In this document: positions 36,401 through 49,079 of the stretch, piece by piece | How the letters are laid out: each line of letters begins with the position of its first letter | Position numbering within the stretch: position 1 is the stretch's first letter | From: Trematomus loennbergii | Lineage: Eukaryota > Chordata > Actinopteri > Perciformes > Nototheniidae | Length of the DNA: 64,000 nucleotides | NCBI GenBank assembly: GCA_012861695.1 | Contig: JAAOOA010000127.1 | Span: 24,118,767-24,182,766 of the forward strand | Direction of reading: 5' to 3' | Made by a program: the position numbers and the translations under genes | Notes under the pieces: generated by a model | What the model was told of the DNA's origin: nothing | Database searches by the model: none | The model's input: only the letters and a program-made list of their open reading frames with translations

Positions 36401-39400
36401 TAATATGAGCAAAAAGGACATATCTTAAGTTCCCTTTATCATTTAAACGCTTGCTTTTCCACAATGAATCAAGGTTAAAGGTAGGGTAGGTAAGAATGGA
36501 GAAACCAGCTCGAGTGCGCTAGAATTGAAAGTACGCAGCCGAAAAAAATCTGCCCCTTCCTTCAGACTTCCTTACAGAGCCCCTCCTCCAACACACACGA
36601 CGCGCACATGACCACTGAGGGCACGAGATAAGTTTGTGCACGAGATGGAAGGCTGACAGGCAGGTAGGCCATCCCCGGCTAAAATAATTGGTCGTGCTTT
36701 TTACAGCGCCACGGCTCCCTGGAATTGATGCACAACTGCTCTGTTAATACAGCGTAAAAACAACTGTTATAAAAAGCTTATGGAGCCATCTCATGCTTTC
36801 TAAGCTTTGCTACGAGTCGTTTATTTAATTAGGTAATGTAGGGTTTCAAAGCTTCTACTTTTGGTAGGAGACTCTAGGTTCTCTATGCTGCTCTCATAAA
36901 ATAAATGTGATATTAAAGGGTATTTGGTGTGGCTTTGGTCAAGTCTTTACCCATTTATTTTTTATCTACGATTAAACAACAAACTATAACGTATCAGAAT
37001 TGTTTTTGGAAAAAAGCCTGAAGTCTCAGATCTTACTGGAACATCTTCAAATTGCTAGCTGCATATTTTATGTTGTTCAAGGGCATCCCAACAGGAGTGT
37101 GTGAGGCAGATTTTCTTAGATGTGTAGTCTCAAATTTCACAAGTTCACCAAGGCCTCAAAGATAGCATTTATCCCTCTACGATTGGCTAGTATCACGATG
37201 TTGCGCCTTGCAAACAACTAAGGACACACACATCACATATTCTTCACACACACATTTTCTGATCCATTGAACAATGTAACTCCTCTAGTGTTCCTCTGCC
37301 AGAAGCACTCTACCTCATCTGTAGCTCTGAACTGCAGGTTTCAAAGCCACCCGAGGGCCTCACAAGACTAAAGTGTACCGCCTCAGTATTGATTCTAAAG
37401 GTTTCACTGGAGGCAACAGAGTCAGACACTGTGTCATGCAGAGAGAAAGGCTGATAGTCAGTGTCATTTAGTTTCCTTTGGGAAGGAGAGGGATCCGTTC
37501 AAATGTTTTCTGACATTTGTAAAAGGAAAGAGCACACACTGAATTGCCTGATTGCCTTTGTAGGGCTCTGGTGTTAAAACACCCAGGAGCAAGACTGTCA
37601 CCATTCCCAAATCTGGCTATCAACCTCTGCAATGAAAAGACTGCTAATGATAATTGTAGGCTCGTAAACCACACTACTTAGAAAAATGTGTCTGTAACCA
37701 AGGTCGTTGTTGTTGTTGGATAATTATATGACATTAAATAACAGTCAACAATGACCTGGACTGAAATCACAACAGGCTTTGGATTTATAGCTGAGTATTA
37801 TACAGCATATAATAAGACAACATATTGATAATCAATAAATGTTTTAGGTCAGTAATCAAGCTAAACATGTGCTGGTTTCCAGCCTCTCAATTACGAAGGT
37901 GTCTGATTTTCTGTCAAGCTATATTTCTGACTTCTGGTGAAACATAAGCACTTTTGTAATATGTTATAGACCATATGATTAATTTAAGAACCTACTAAAT
38001 AATAGTTGAATCAGTGAAAGCATAAGAAATCTTAATGAGATGTCCTTGTATTTTCTTTTTTCTTTTCATTTTTTGAAATATTGAGTCCCCGTGTGGCTCT
38101 AGCTCAGACGGTTTGCATGAACAATAGTTGCATTTTGGACAGCTTGACCCACGAAAGGACGTGCAGTGTCACTTGCTGTGAGCATCAAGTGACATGATAT
38201 CGACTGGCAGCTTCATTTGGTGTTTTTAACTCCATAATGTTATGACCCTCAAGCAGGCAGTACCAGCTGCTCCCATAAGTGTGTGTTTGTGTCTCTGTAT
38301 AAGCTCTGACTGTGACCTCAGGCCATCTTTTGACCTTTTCTGTCACAATGTAGCAACTCTGATACTTGTAAATTGAGCTACTAATACTTGTGTGTGCATA
38401 CTGGTGGATGATCAATGATATGCTGAGATTGAGATGAATGTTAACAGTTGAGTGTGTGTGTGTGTGTGTGTGTGTACAGGCCGCTGCGGGGAACATCATC
38501 AACATGTTGTGGCAGCTGATGGAGAACGGTCTGGAGGAGCTGAAACTCCTACAGACGGTCCTAGTGCTGCTCACCACCAACACAGTGGTACACGATGAAG
38601 TACTTTCTAAGGTACAACGACAACACACTATTACACCGGCTTTTAGTATATACATACAGCCTACTTCCTTGTAGTATGACTTTGCAGGTATCCTTATAGC
38701 CAAGTGTAGTGAGTCATCTTCCATCTATTATTAAACTAGCTGTAATGTTTTATCATACCTATAAATAAATATATTGATGGTCCTTGCACCAGATCTTGCA
38801 GCATCATCGTAGAACATTGCCAAATTATATTTTAACACTACTTTTGTTCAATTCACACATACCAACATATTTCCAACTCTTAAGTCTCACTTACTGTATG
38901 AAGAAACCAAATCAATCTTTGTAACCTGTAATGGCTTAAATATATTCTTAGCATTTTCCCCCTTCTGTTGATGGACCACACCTGTAGCAGTAATTCTATT
39001 TACTTCATACAATGTATTTATTCACATGCTGCATAATGTGTGTATGTGTTGTCCCTCTCCAGGCCATTGTGCTGTGTTTCCGTCTTCACTTCACCAAGGA
39101 CAACATCACCAACAACACGGCGGCCGCCACCGTCAGGCAGGTGGTCACCGTGGTCTTTGAGAGGATGGTGGCTGAGGACGAGCGCTACAAAGGTGAGAGG
39201 GCACTGCTTCCTACTGTAGGAACATTAAGAGTTCACATTTCAGACGGTAGAAATGTCGATGGGATGCACCATTTTTACAGAGAAGACAATGTGCTCTCAT
39301 GTGGAGGTGTCTACGTATGGAGTGCCGATTGGTATCCAGGTTATATATATGATTGATGGAAGGTCAGGGTCAAAGCTTATTAATCAGTGATTGATTCATT

Positions 39401-42400
39401 GTAACATCATTCTTATTCTTATTGTAATTTTCTTATTGTTGTAATGATAAGATAAAAAATGTGAACAATAAAAAAAAATTAAAGGAATTAACCCTATGTT
39501 AACATAAAAAAAACATCATCAAACAAACCATACAAGATATACGACGAAGAATAACTGTTGTCACAAAACTTCACAAACAAGCAAAAGCAATAGTTAAAGA
39601 AAAACAACTAGAAAATAAGACATGAACATCAAACTGAAGAATATCCCCAGAAGGTTCAAGATGATATGATTTCTTTTTCACGTGTTCTCAAATTTGGCAA
39701 GACTTTGTTTTTGTGAGCTCACACTTTTCTTGTTGATTCTTACATTTTTAGTTTTTCTGCCAAAAGAAGCTTAACAACTAATATGTAACTTGTCATTCCT
39801 CCACAGGGATTGTAGAGCATCCTCCTCCTGTCCAGGGAAACACCAACCGGCGCTCTGTGAGCACGCTGAGGCCCAGTGCTAAGGATGCATACATGCTGTT
39901 CCAGGTACGTCCACCAGGGGGCGCCACCCTTCTACACCAAGTTGGTTTAGAAACATGCTTATGATCTTAGCTAGTGTTGAATGGAGACATACATCAAAGT
40001 AGGGCTGTGCGATTATGGCAAAAATCATAATCACGATTATTTTGGTCAATAATTGATATCACGATTATTAAATACGATTATTCATTGACTTTGAAAACAT
40101 CCATTTATTTAACTTTTAAATACAAATAATAGTTTGAACAGTATCTTTTTAACTGTTGATTTCCCTGAGCGTATAATTCAACTGAAAAACCAATACAAAA
40201 ATAAATAAAATAAATGATACATTTATATCTACATTTAAATAAATAATATCAAAAATAATAAATACCAATAAACAAGATCAACAAATATTTTGGAGCGCAC
40301 TTCAACAAGCTACTAAACTATATAAATATGATAAATACAAATAAATGAGATCAAATATGTTGCAGTGCACTGTCACAACCTAGCAAAGCAAAATAATCGT
40401 TTTTTTCGATTATGTTGTTTTCGTAATTGTGGCAGGCCAAAATCGTAATTGCGATTCAAATACGATTAATTGCACAGCCCTAAATCAAAGTCTCAAAACT
40501 GTAAATAATTGATTGAAGCTTTGACGTTGAGTTGTAAAGAAATATACAATTGTTAATTCCTTTCATCTTTGCAATGAAGTGAATCTTGCAAGTAAAAGGG
40601 ATTCAAAGGTCCCTTGTCGTCCTCACCCACGATGCACTTTAGTGTGATCATCCTTTCAGCAGAGCTCAGTGACAGCACTGTTTCATCCTCTGTGATGTGT
40701 GTAGCATATAATAAAACTCCATTGTTTAACGCTGCTGTTCTCCTCCCTGCAGGACTTGTGTCAGCTGGTGAATGCCGACGCCCCCTACTGGCTGGTGGGG
40801 ATGACAGAGATGACCCGGACCTTCGGCCTGGAGCTGCTGGAGTCTGTTCTTAATGATTTCCCCGGGGTATTCCTACAGGTACATGCACTGATGGACACTT
40901 ATCAGATAAATACATTAAGATAGCACTTATATAAAACCCAAGGAAACGCACGTTACAAATAATGACCTTGATTTTTTTTGTGTGATTTATGTTGATATTT
41001 ATAATTGATACGTTTTATATGTAGGGTCCCAGAGAAATTGATTTGATCCCATCCCTAACATAGTTTTATTTTATGTTTTGCAAATTGTGGCGTTAATCTT
41101 GTGTTTGATGTTTTCTGGTTATAATTTGGGGATATTCTTATGATCTGAAAAATGTATCTCCAAATATTTTTTTTTTACTTTTCACAAATCAAATGTGATA
41201 ACAACCAAAATGTATTGAGTAAGATATTTTATCACAAGCATCAGTAAAGTAGTAAAGCACTGTCTTTTGATGGTCTAGTGATACAATACAATTGAACAAG
41301 TATGTTGCTGCAACGTCATTTAGTGTCATTGTCCTTTTAGATTTCGATGCGTCACAGATTCTATTAACACACTGGATTCCTGTTTAGTTTTTCCACCTGT
41401 GTTTATTATTGTATCTTAACATCAAAGATGCATCTTAATGCAGTGAAGCCAACTCTCCTTAACAGTAGTGATCCTTAATGTTACTACACTTCACCTGATC
41501 CCAACATGCCTTATGTTTTGGGTAGTAGTGTGTGTGTAGTAATATCCTTCTCTTTCTCTCTCCGTTTCCTCCCCAGCACCAGGAGTTCAGCTTCCTCCTG
41601 AAGGAGCGAGTGTGTCCCCTCGTCATCAAGCTCTTCTCCCCCAACATCAAGTTCCGGCAGGGCAGCAGCTCCGCCTCACCGGCTCCTGTGGAGAAACCTT
41701 ATTTCCCCATCTGCATGAGGCTGCTGCGCGTGGTCTCGTCCTCATCAAGCACTTCTACAGCTTACTGGTAAGGGAGGGGTCTGCAGTGATGGTCCACCGG
41801 CCAGAACTGCTGTCTGACGGATGGTTTAGAGAACTGCTAATTGATCTGGTCTGATTAGCATTGGATTAGCGTAGTATTAGTTTTTTTTAGCTCTGCTTTA
41901 GGCACTTTAATGAGCTTAGCTGCATCCGAGCAATTAACCAATGCAGCTGTTTTTAATTAGTGATATTTTATCATTTGAAATGGAAATTAGTTTTTCCCCG
42001 TCTGTCAGGAGAGCTACAAAATAGCTTCATCAAAGCCTAAAGGGATTATGGGATTTAGCCAGATTCCAGTTACAGGACAAAGCTGGCCAAACATCTGTCC
42101 CAATCTGATGGTGTGTGTGTGTGTGTGTTTTATATAGGTGACAGAGTGTGAGATCTTCTTGTCTCTGCTGGTGAAGTTTCTGGATGGGGAGAAGCCACAG
42201 TGGCTGAGGGCGGTGGCTGTAGAGTCAGTCCATAGGCTCTGTGTTCAGCCACATCTACTACGGTAAGCAATAGCACATTTTAATTAATGAGTTTCATAAC
42301 TTTGAAGTGTTTCTTGAACTCATATTCCACAGCTGCATGGTGTGAAAAACGACTGGAGTTACTTTGTGCCTCAGACTGCTTGAGAATGGGTTTATCTCCT

Positions 42401-45400
42401 TTAGTTTAGTTGGCAGATAACTGCAGTGATGTATCTGCTCATAATAGCTCAATGTTTCTATAATTGCTGATTCATCTACCCCCTGATACAACTATAGAGG
42501 GCGGACAAAACAAACCCCACTGTGGAACACACTCTCCACTACCATCCGATTTTCCATCAGCATGATTCTTGTAATTAATGTTGGTCGGTGACTCGTGTCA
42601 CCTGTTAAACTTGTGTTAACATCTTAGTATTATTACTTAAACACCACTGCATATATTGTAATATATACCGGTTACATCCATATATGAATTGTACAATGTG
42701 CACAATTGACTTTAACTTACCAATATGTAACATGTAGCGTTAGCATGCTAACAGCTACTATGCAGTGCTGGGGCTGACGAAGCGCAAACCTGATGGCAAG
42801 CTAAGTCATGAAAGTTGAGCAAAGTCTGAAAAAAGAGCAGACTCGGTGACGGTATAATAGCACCATCAGCACCCAAATGGCCATTTTCTTTTCCCATCAC
42901 TAATGTTGTGTTCTGTGTCGTTACAGTTCGTTCTGCCAGTCATACGACATGAAGCAGCACTCCACGAAGGTTTTCAGAGACATCGTCAACGCTCTAGGAT
43001 CCTTCATCCAATCCCTCTTCATCCTCCCCAACCTGGGCAACACGCTGCTCTTAGCGCACCTGCTGGTCAGTACACTGATTTTTAAGACTAACTAAACCCT
43101 CATTTTGAGCTCTGGAAGACCGTGGTACAGTGTGTTGCAAAGTATTTTATTTAACAAATGTGGTTCCTTGAGCGTGGAGACATAGAGAAGACAATACACA
43201 ACTTTTTTGTGTGTCGGTTAAGGTCTGTAGATGTTTCAAATAAACCTGTAAGCCACATTAAGAGGCATTGTACATGAATTCTTAAACAAATAACTTCAGA
43301 AAGTAACATTTTAAATCAATACACATGATGTACAAGTTATCATGGGAATGTCATGGATATTTGGTAGCAAGTGTCCTCATATTTTTGTATCTCTTTTCCT
43401 TTATTCCATGTTGTCTTTCTTTCGAGGGGGCTCAGGTTCGGGGGCCCAGGGTTCATCACAGGGGGGTCTGGGGCCAGGAGGGATCAACAGCAACCAGACC
43501 ACGCAGGCTGCGTTTGAATACCGCGGCACCTGGATCCCACTCATGACTGTTAGCGTCCAGGGCAGCGCCAAAGCCACCTAGTAAGTACTGTTTCTACAAA
43601 GACTCAAGAAGTTCACCTTTCTGACTCCCTTTGTATCTCTTTCCATTCACATGTACACACATGTAATTCCTTGCAGAGAACAAGCGTAGGGAAACTATCT
43701 TGGTTCTGCCTAAATATAAGCCTGTAGCATCTCTATTAAATTAGCTGTATCCTGCAAGCGGTGATAAACGATTCAGTGTTAAACAACAGGGGATCAGTGT
43801 AGGGCAGAGATCAGAGGCTTAAACCTGCTTGAGGAGTTTAAATACTTTTGTTGTGCGCCATCGGTGTTTGTAGGATAATACAGGGAATTGCATTAGCCAG
43901 AGGCCTTCCTGTCGCAAAGAGAGTCTAAAGTGGTGTCTATTTGCTGTAATTGGGATTCTTGCTGGTGGTTTTTTGAGGCTGTTTCTTAGTATGAGGGAGA
44001 GTAAGGCACACACCTTTTTGTAAGATTTGTTTGGGCTTATGCACAGAAGAATCAGAACAGAATCAGAATCAGAAACAGGCTTATTGTCAAGTAGGTTTAC
44101 CAGGGTGTCCGCACGGTCTTAAAAAGTATTAAAAGTTGATAAATCAATTTAGCGAAAATTAAGACTATTAAAAGTTTTAAATGGCATTTTCCAAGGTATT
44201 ACATTTTGTAGCTTGTTTTCAATAAGTATATAAATTGTCCAAAGAGGTTGTATTCTACAGTTTGCCTGAATGTAATCATTGCGTAGGTGTGATTCTGTGT
44301 AGTTTATTTATGGCATCCCGTTGGGTTTGACGTCATCTGAACAGGACATCGCACGCTCACTGCTTGATAGCGCGCGAAGGTCCGTTTACGCCGGTTGTTA
44401 AACAACATCGTTATGGGGAAATGCAAGTCTGCGTCCAAATGGTTGGAAGATGAGGAGGAAGGACAATCAATACTGTATATAGTCAATGTGAGGTAAAGTG
44501 TGTCGCCAATGTAACCGGTTAGAACTCGAAGTGGCGATGAGGTCTTAAAATGTATGGAAAGGGTCTTAAAAAAGGTCTTAAAAGGTCTTAAATTTGATTT
44601 CAGGGTTCCTGCATATACCCTGTTTACACAAACAAGGAATTTGCTTTGGGGTGTATTTTGCATAAATAAACACAGTTAGAGAAGATACATTGTAAGAAAA
44701 GGACCAAGAAATAGACTAAGCACAGTATTATATGGCTAAAGCATAGTATTCTGAAAATAAAATGAAAATATGTGTAGTTTTGGGATGTAAGGTGCATGGT
44801 AATAAGAAGTCTGAATACTCAATATAACTGATGTTAATTGATGTTAAAAGTAATTTGTGTATAGGGAGGCGTCATGCCATGATATGACCCTCAAAGAAAA
44901 ATATATACTTTTATGTACATTCTTGCTTCCTGTGTATTGTTAAACTTTATATAAAACAATATGCACATTATATTATTGAGTCACCTTGCACTGCCTCTAA
45001 GTACAAGATGCAATATATACAAATATGCCTGCCTTGCTTGAACATGCAAACATTTACGGAAAGACTTTTAATTATTCACAGACAGTATTGATTTCAGGAT
45101 ACGATCTTTATCTCATTTGCTCCGTCCCTTTCTTTCATCGTCTAGTCTGGAGATGCTGGACAAGGTGGAGCCCCCGTCGATCCCCGAGGCTACGCCATGT
45201 CGGTGGCCTTCAGCGCCCTGCTGGACCTGGTGAGGGGCATCACCTCCATGATCGAGAGGGAGCTGGCCGCGGAGGAGGGGCCGCTGCTGAGTTCAGGGAC
45301 ACTCATCCTGGTCAGCAGTGGCAGCCACACCCGGTGAGAATGTTTTTACTGTGTCATGGCCAAACCCAAGGGATTGTGGGTGGAAGCACTTCCATGACCC

Positions 45401-48400
45401 TGGGCCAGTATGTCTTCTTTTTCCAATAAGAGATCAAATGGAGGCATGTTTCTTTTCCCGGGTGATAATGGACTGAAATGAGTTCTGGATTCTATATTTT
45501 TTGTTCAAGTTATTCAATATTAAAACAGACGATTCATACAGACAAGCTACAAGAAAACGGAGTTAGTTGAAGCAGGCGGTAGAAAATAGAGGAAGAAAAA
45601 AGCCCTCCCTTGATTTATCCAATCACATCGCCCCTGATCAACATCTGACATTTAAAAATAACTACAAACTCCATAATAAAGAAGCGCAGTAACAAAACAA
45701 TAATATTTCAAGTCTCAAGGTAGGACTCATCAAAGTCACCTACAGAGGCAAAAACAACAACAACATGATACCAGAAAAGTCATAGAAGTTCAAATACAGT
45801 TCACAATACAATCAACCATAACATCATTTTAAAAGATAATCAAACATTTTTAAAGTCATATTACATATTTTAGGAATACATATGTTAAACTCACTCATGC
45901 TTTGTGTTTTTGTCGCAGGAGCCCATCAGGTGTGGGAGGAGATGGTCAGCGCCTGCTGGTGCGGTCTCCTCGCTGCTCTGTCTCTGCTGCTAGACGCCAG
46001 TAACTGGACTCTCTACTCTCTGTTTCTGACAAAACTGCTTTATTAAAGTCATAGTGTATGTCCACTTGGGAACCAAAGGGAAATAATGAAATGTCCCTTA
46101 GGAAAATCTCAAGATACGGAAAAATAAACCATTCATGTGTGTGCTTAGTTTAAAACAAACATGGACACATTGATTTCTTTTTGCAGTGTTTGAAAGTTAT
46201 TTTTAGCAATGCAATTCAGAGGAAACAGTCTTATAGGCTGTTCCGTAGTTGTTTTAGTCAGATACTCACATTTTTACAAGCAACTTGAATGCAAAGTACT
46301 CTTCAAGCCAAGCATGCTTTAGTCTTACGGAACGTCTACACAGCAGCGTTAAAAACATCTTGGAACGCTTCTGCCCATTCACTTTGAATGGGGTGATGTC
46401 ACTTTCCCTCACTTTTCGCCGAAATGCATTGTGGGCAGGCGAGCGGAGATTTTCAGGATTTTGAGGATTCAAAGTTGAGCAATGTTCAACTTTTGAGGCT
46501 GAGGTGGAAGCGTCAGCCAATCAAATCCCGTGTACGCAAATCTAGCAGTTCAAGCTCTAGCCAATCAAACCGCGTGTATGCTGGGAGAGACATACCGCAG
46601 GTCATTTCCTCATATTCCAAAAAATGGAGGAGAAATTAGCGGTAGGGAATCACCCGGTGCTTTATGACCAGACCTACCGGGATATAAACCGGAGGAGCCA
46701 GGCATGGAGGGAGGTGGCAGAGACAGTGGTAGGTTTTCGCCTGTTTTGGGGAGTTTATATCCAGTTTACTTCGGGCTTTTTTGCTTCGTATGTCGCGGGC
46801 GGGAGATTCATGTGATTGGTTGCTCGCAAAAATCCTCAAGCTTCAGATACGCCCACCTCCAAGATTTTTTTAACGCTGCTGTGTAGACGTACCGTTACTG
46901 CATCACACACTTACTGCTTCTATTCTCCAGAGGTATCGTCCTCTTATAACAAATTCAATCATTGCAATCACCCTTGATCAGAGGTCGCGTCACCGAATAT
47001 TTTCCGCCCCCGTTGACAGTTCACGAGCATGCTCTCCCCCCCCCCCTCGTCAGAGTTGTGTCAAGGCCGACGGGTAATCCTGGATTTTGACGGAAATGTT
47101 ACGATCCTGTCCGTCAAAATAACGGGCAGCGAAAAAGTCTAGCGCAACCTCTGCCCTTGATGGAATTGTATCCATTACATGCAAACAAATAACAGAACAG
47201 CTATTAACAGCACACATTTTTCACTTTGTCTGCATTTCTGTCTCCTCCTGTCCCGTCCTGTCAGCACTGATGAGACGGCCACAGAGAACATCCTGAAGGC
47301 AGAGCTGACGGTGGCCTCGCTGTGTGGGCGCCTGGGCCTGGTGACGCCCCGCGACGCCTTCATCACCGCCATCTGCAAGGCTCTCTGCCGCCACACTACA
47401 CCCTGACTGTCCTGAACAGCAACGCCGCCAGCCTCACCGGCAAATGTAAATATCTTTACTTATTAAACCATCCAAAACTACATAGAACACCAAGTAGACC
47501 CTGGCTTTCACTTGCTAATTGCCTGTACACATACACAAAAATACCTGAATTACCTTGATAACACTGCAAACCATTTGGGGCCGGTATGCACATTTGTATT
47601 CCTAGATTTGCTTAATTGTACCACACACATCCTAAAGTCCCCTTTCCGACCCTGAGGATGTCCTCTGGTCATGTGTGTTTGTTACACTAATGAGCTTTTC
47701 TCATCTCCCATATGGTGAGACGTGCATGCTGCTAAACTGAGCTTAACATGTGAAATGATGGCAGTCTGCCGGTCCCTGTTGCCCCGCTCTTATTGCATTA
47801 ATCCATAACTTTTTTAACTGCGGCTCTAATTAGTAACGTGTCTGGGGAATGTAGGCGTACACTCACACAGCTGCTCTCACACCAACCGCTCAGACACTCA
47901 GACGTTATTTGCATATTAGCTTGTAGAGATAAAGCCGGAAAATTGGGTCTCAAATAACGATGCTTTGGAGTTAATTAGAAAGCTTTTCTTGCGTGTCGTG
48001 AGCTTGTTACAAAACATGTTTGTGTGCATTACTGACTCTCATGGTAAGACCTCCTGTGCGTGTTGTGTGCGTCTCCACAGCGTACTCCATCCTGGGCCAG
48101 ACTGTGCAGATCATCAGTCCCTCCAGTGAATCTCATCAGCAGGTGGTGGCTGTCGGGCAGCCCCTCGCCTCCCAGCCCCAGGGCACTGTGGTGGTAAGGA
48201 CACACACACACACACATAATTACGAAGAGGCTATGGTTACACTAAGTATTATTATAATTGAATTAATTTAGCAGTTTTCCCAAAACAAACCATTTTATAT
48301 AACCAGACAAATTATACAACACTTTTTCAGAAAACAGCTGCAAAAACAAAGCAAACTGTTTGGGAAGATAAATTCCCTGATAAGGGAGTCCTGAGTATCA

Positions 48401-49045
48401 AAGCTTAAGATTGCAATCACATCAAATCAGGTTATTAGTATGCATTATATATTATGTACAACGTCTGATGTGTAGCAACGGCCACATTAAATTGTTAATA
48501 GTTCAGGTAAGGGACAACTGTTAAGAACATAGATCAGGCAAGTATGTGCATCAAATTTCCCTTGAGGGAAATAACATTTGAACATACTTGGGCAGTAACC
48601 TTGACCCTAACCTGGAACCAATATGCTGTAATTAGATATATCCCCATAGTAATAATAAAACTAGGATTTTTTTTTTATTGTATTTATGGTCAAAGCACTT
48701 ACATTACTATGTGTGCGTCCCACTTTTTTTTGTTACCATAGTCGGATGGCTGTGTTTCTTTTATGGTACTTACAGATTTGAGTTTGAGTAATACCTCACG
48801 TTTGAGTTTCTTCTGCTATTTCTCTTGGTGTGATTAAGCTAACGCCATGATGACGTGTATTACAATCTGCTATAATATGACTGTCTGTCCCTCTGTCAGC
48901 TCACTTCAAAGAACCTGCAGTGCATGCGGACCCTGCTGAACCTGGCCCACTGCCACGGGGCCGTGCTGGGCACCTCCTGGCAGCTGGTGCTGGCTACACT
49001 GCAGGTAATTCTACCACCTCATACCACACGTTAACACCTAACCAA

Positions 49046-49079
<34 letters not shown>

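Noticed and set aside
38085..38135. tRNA-like stretch with GGCTCTAGCTCAGACGGTT
   Set aside because: Resembles an A box, but no matching B box or cloverleaf follows.
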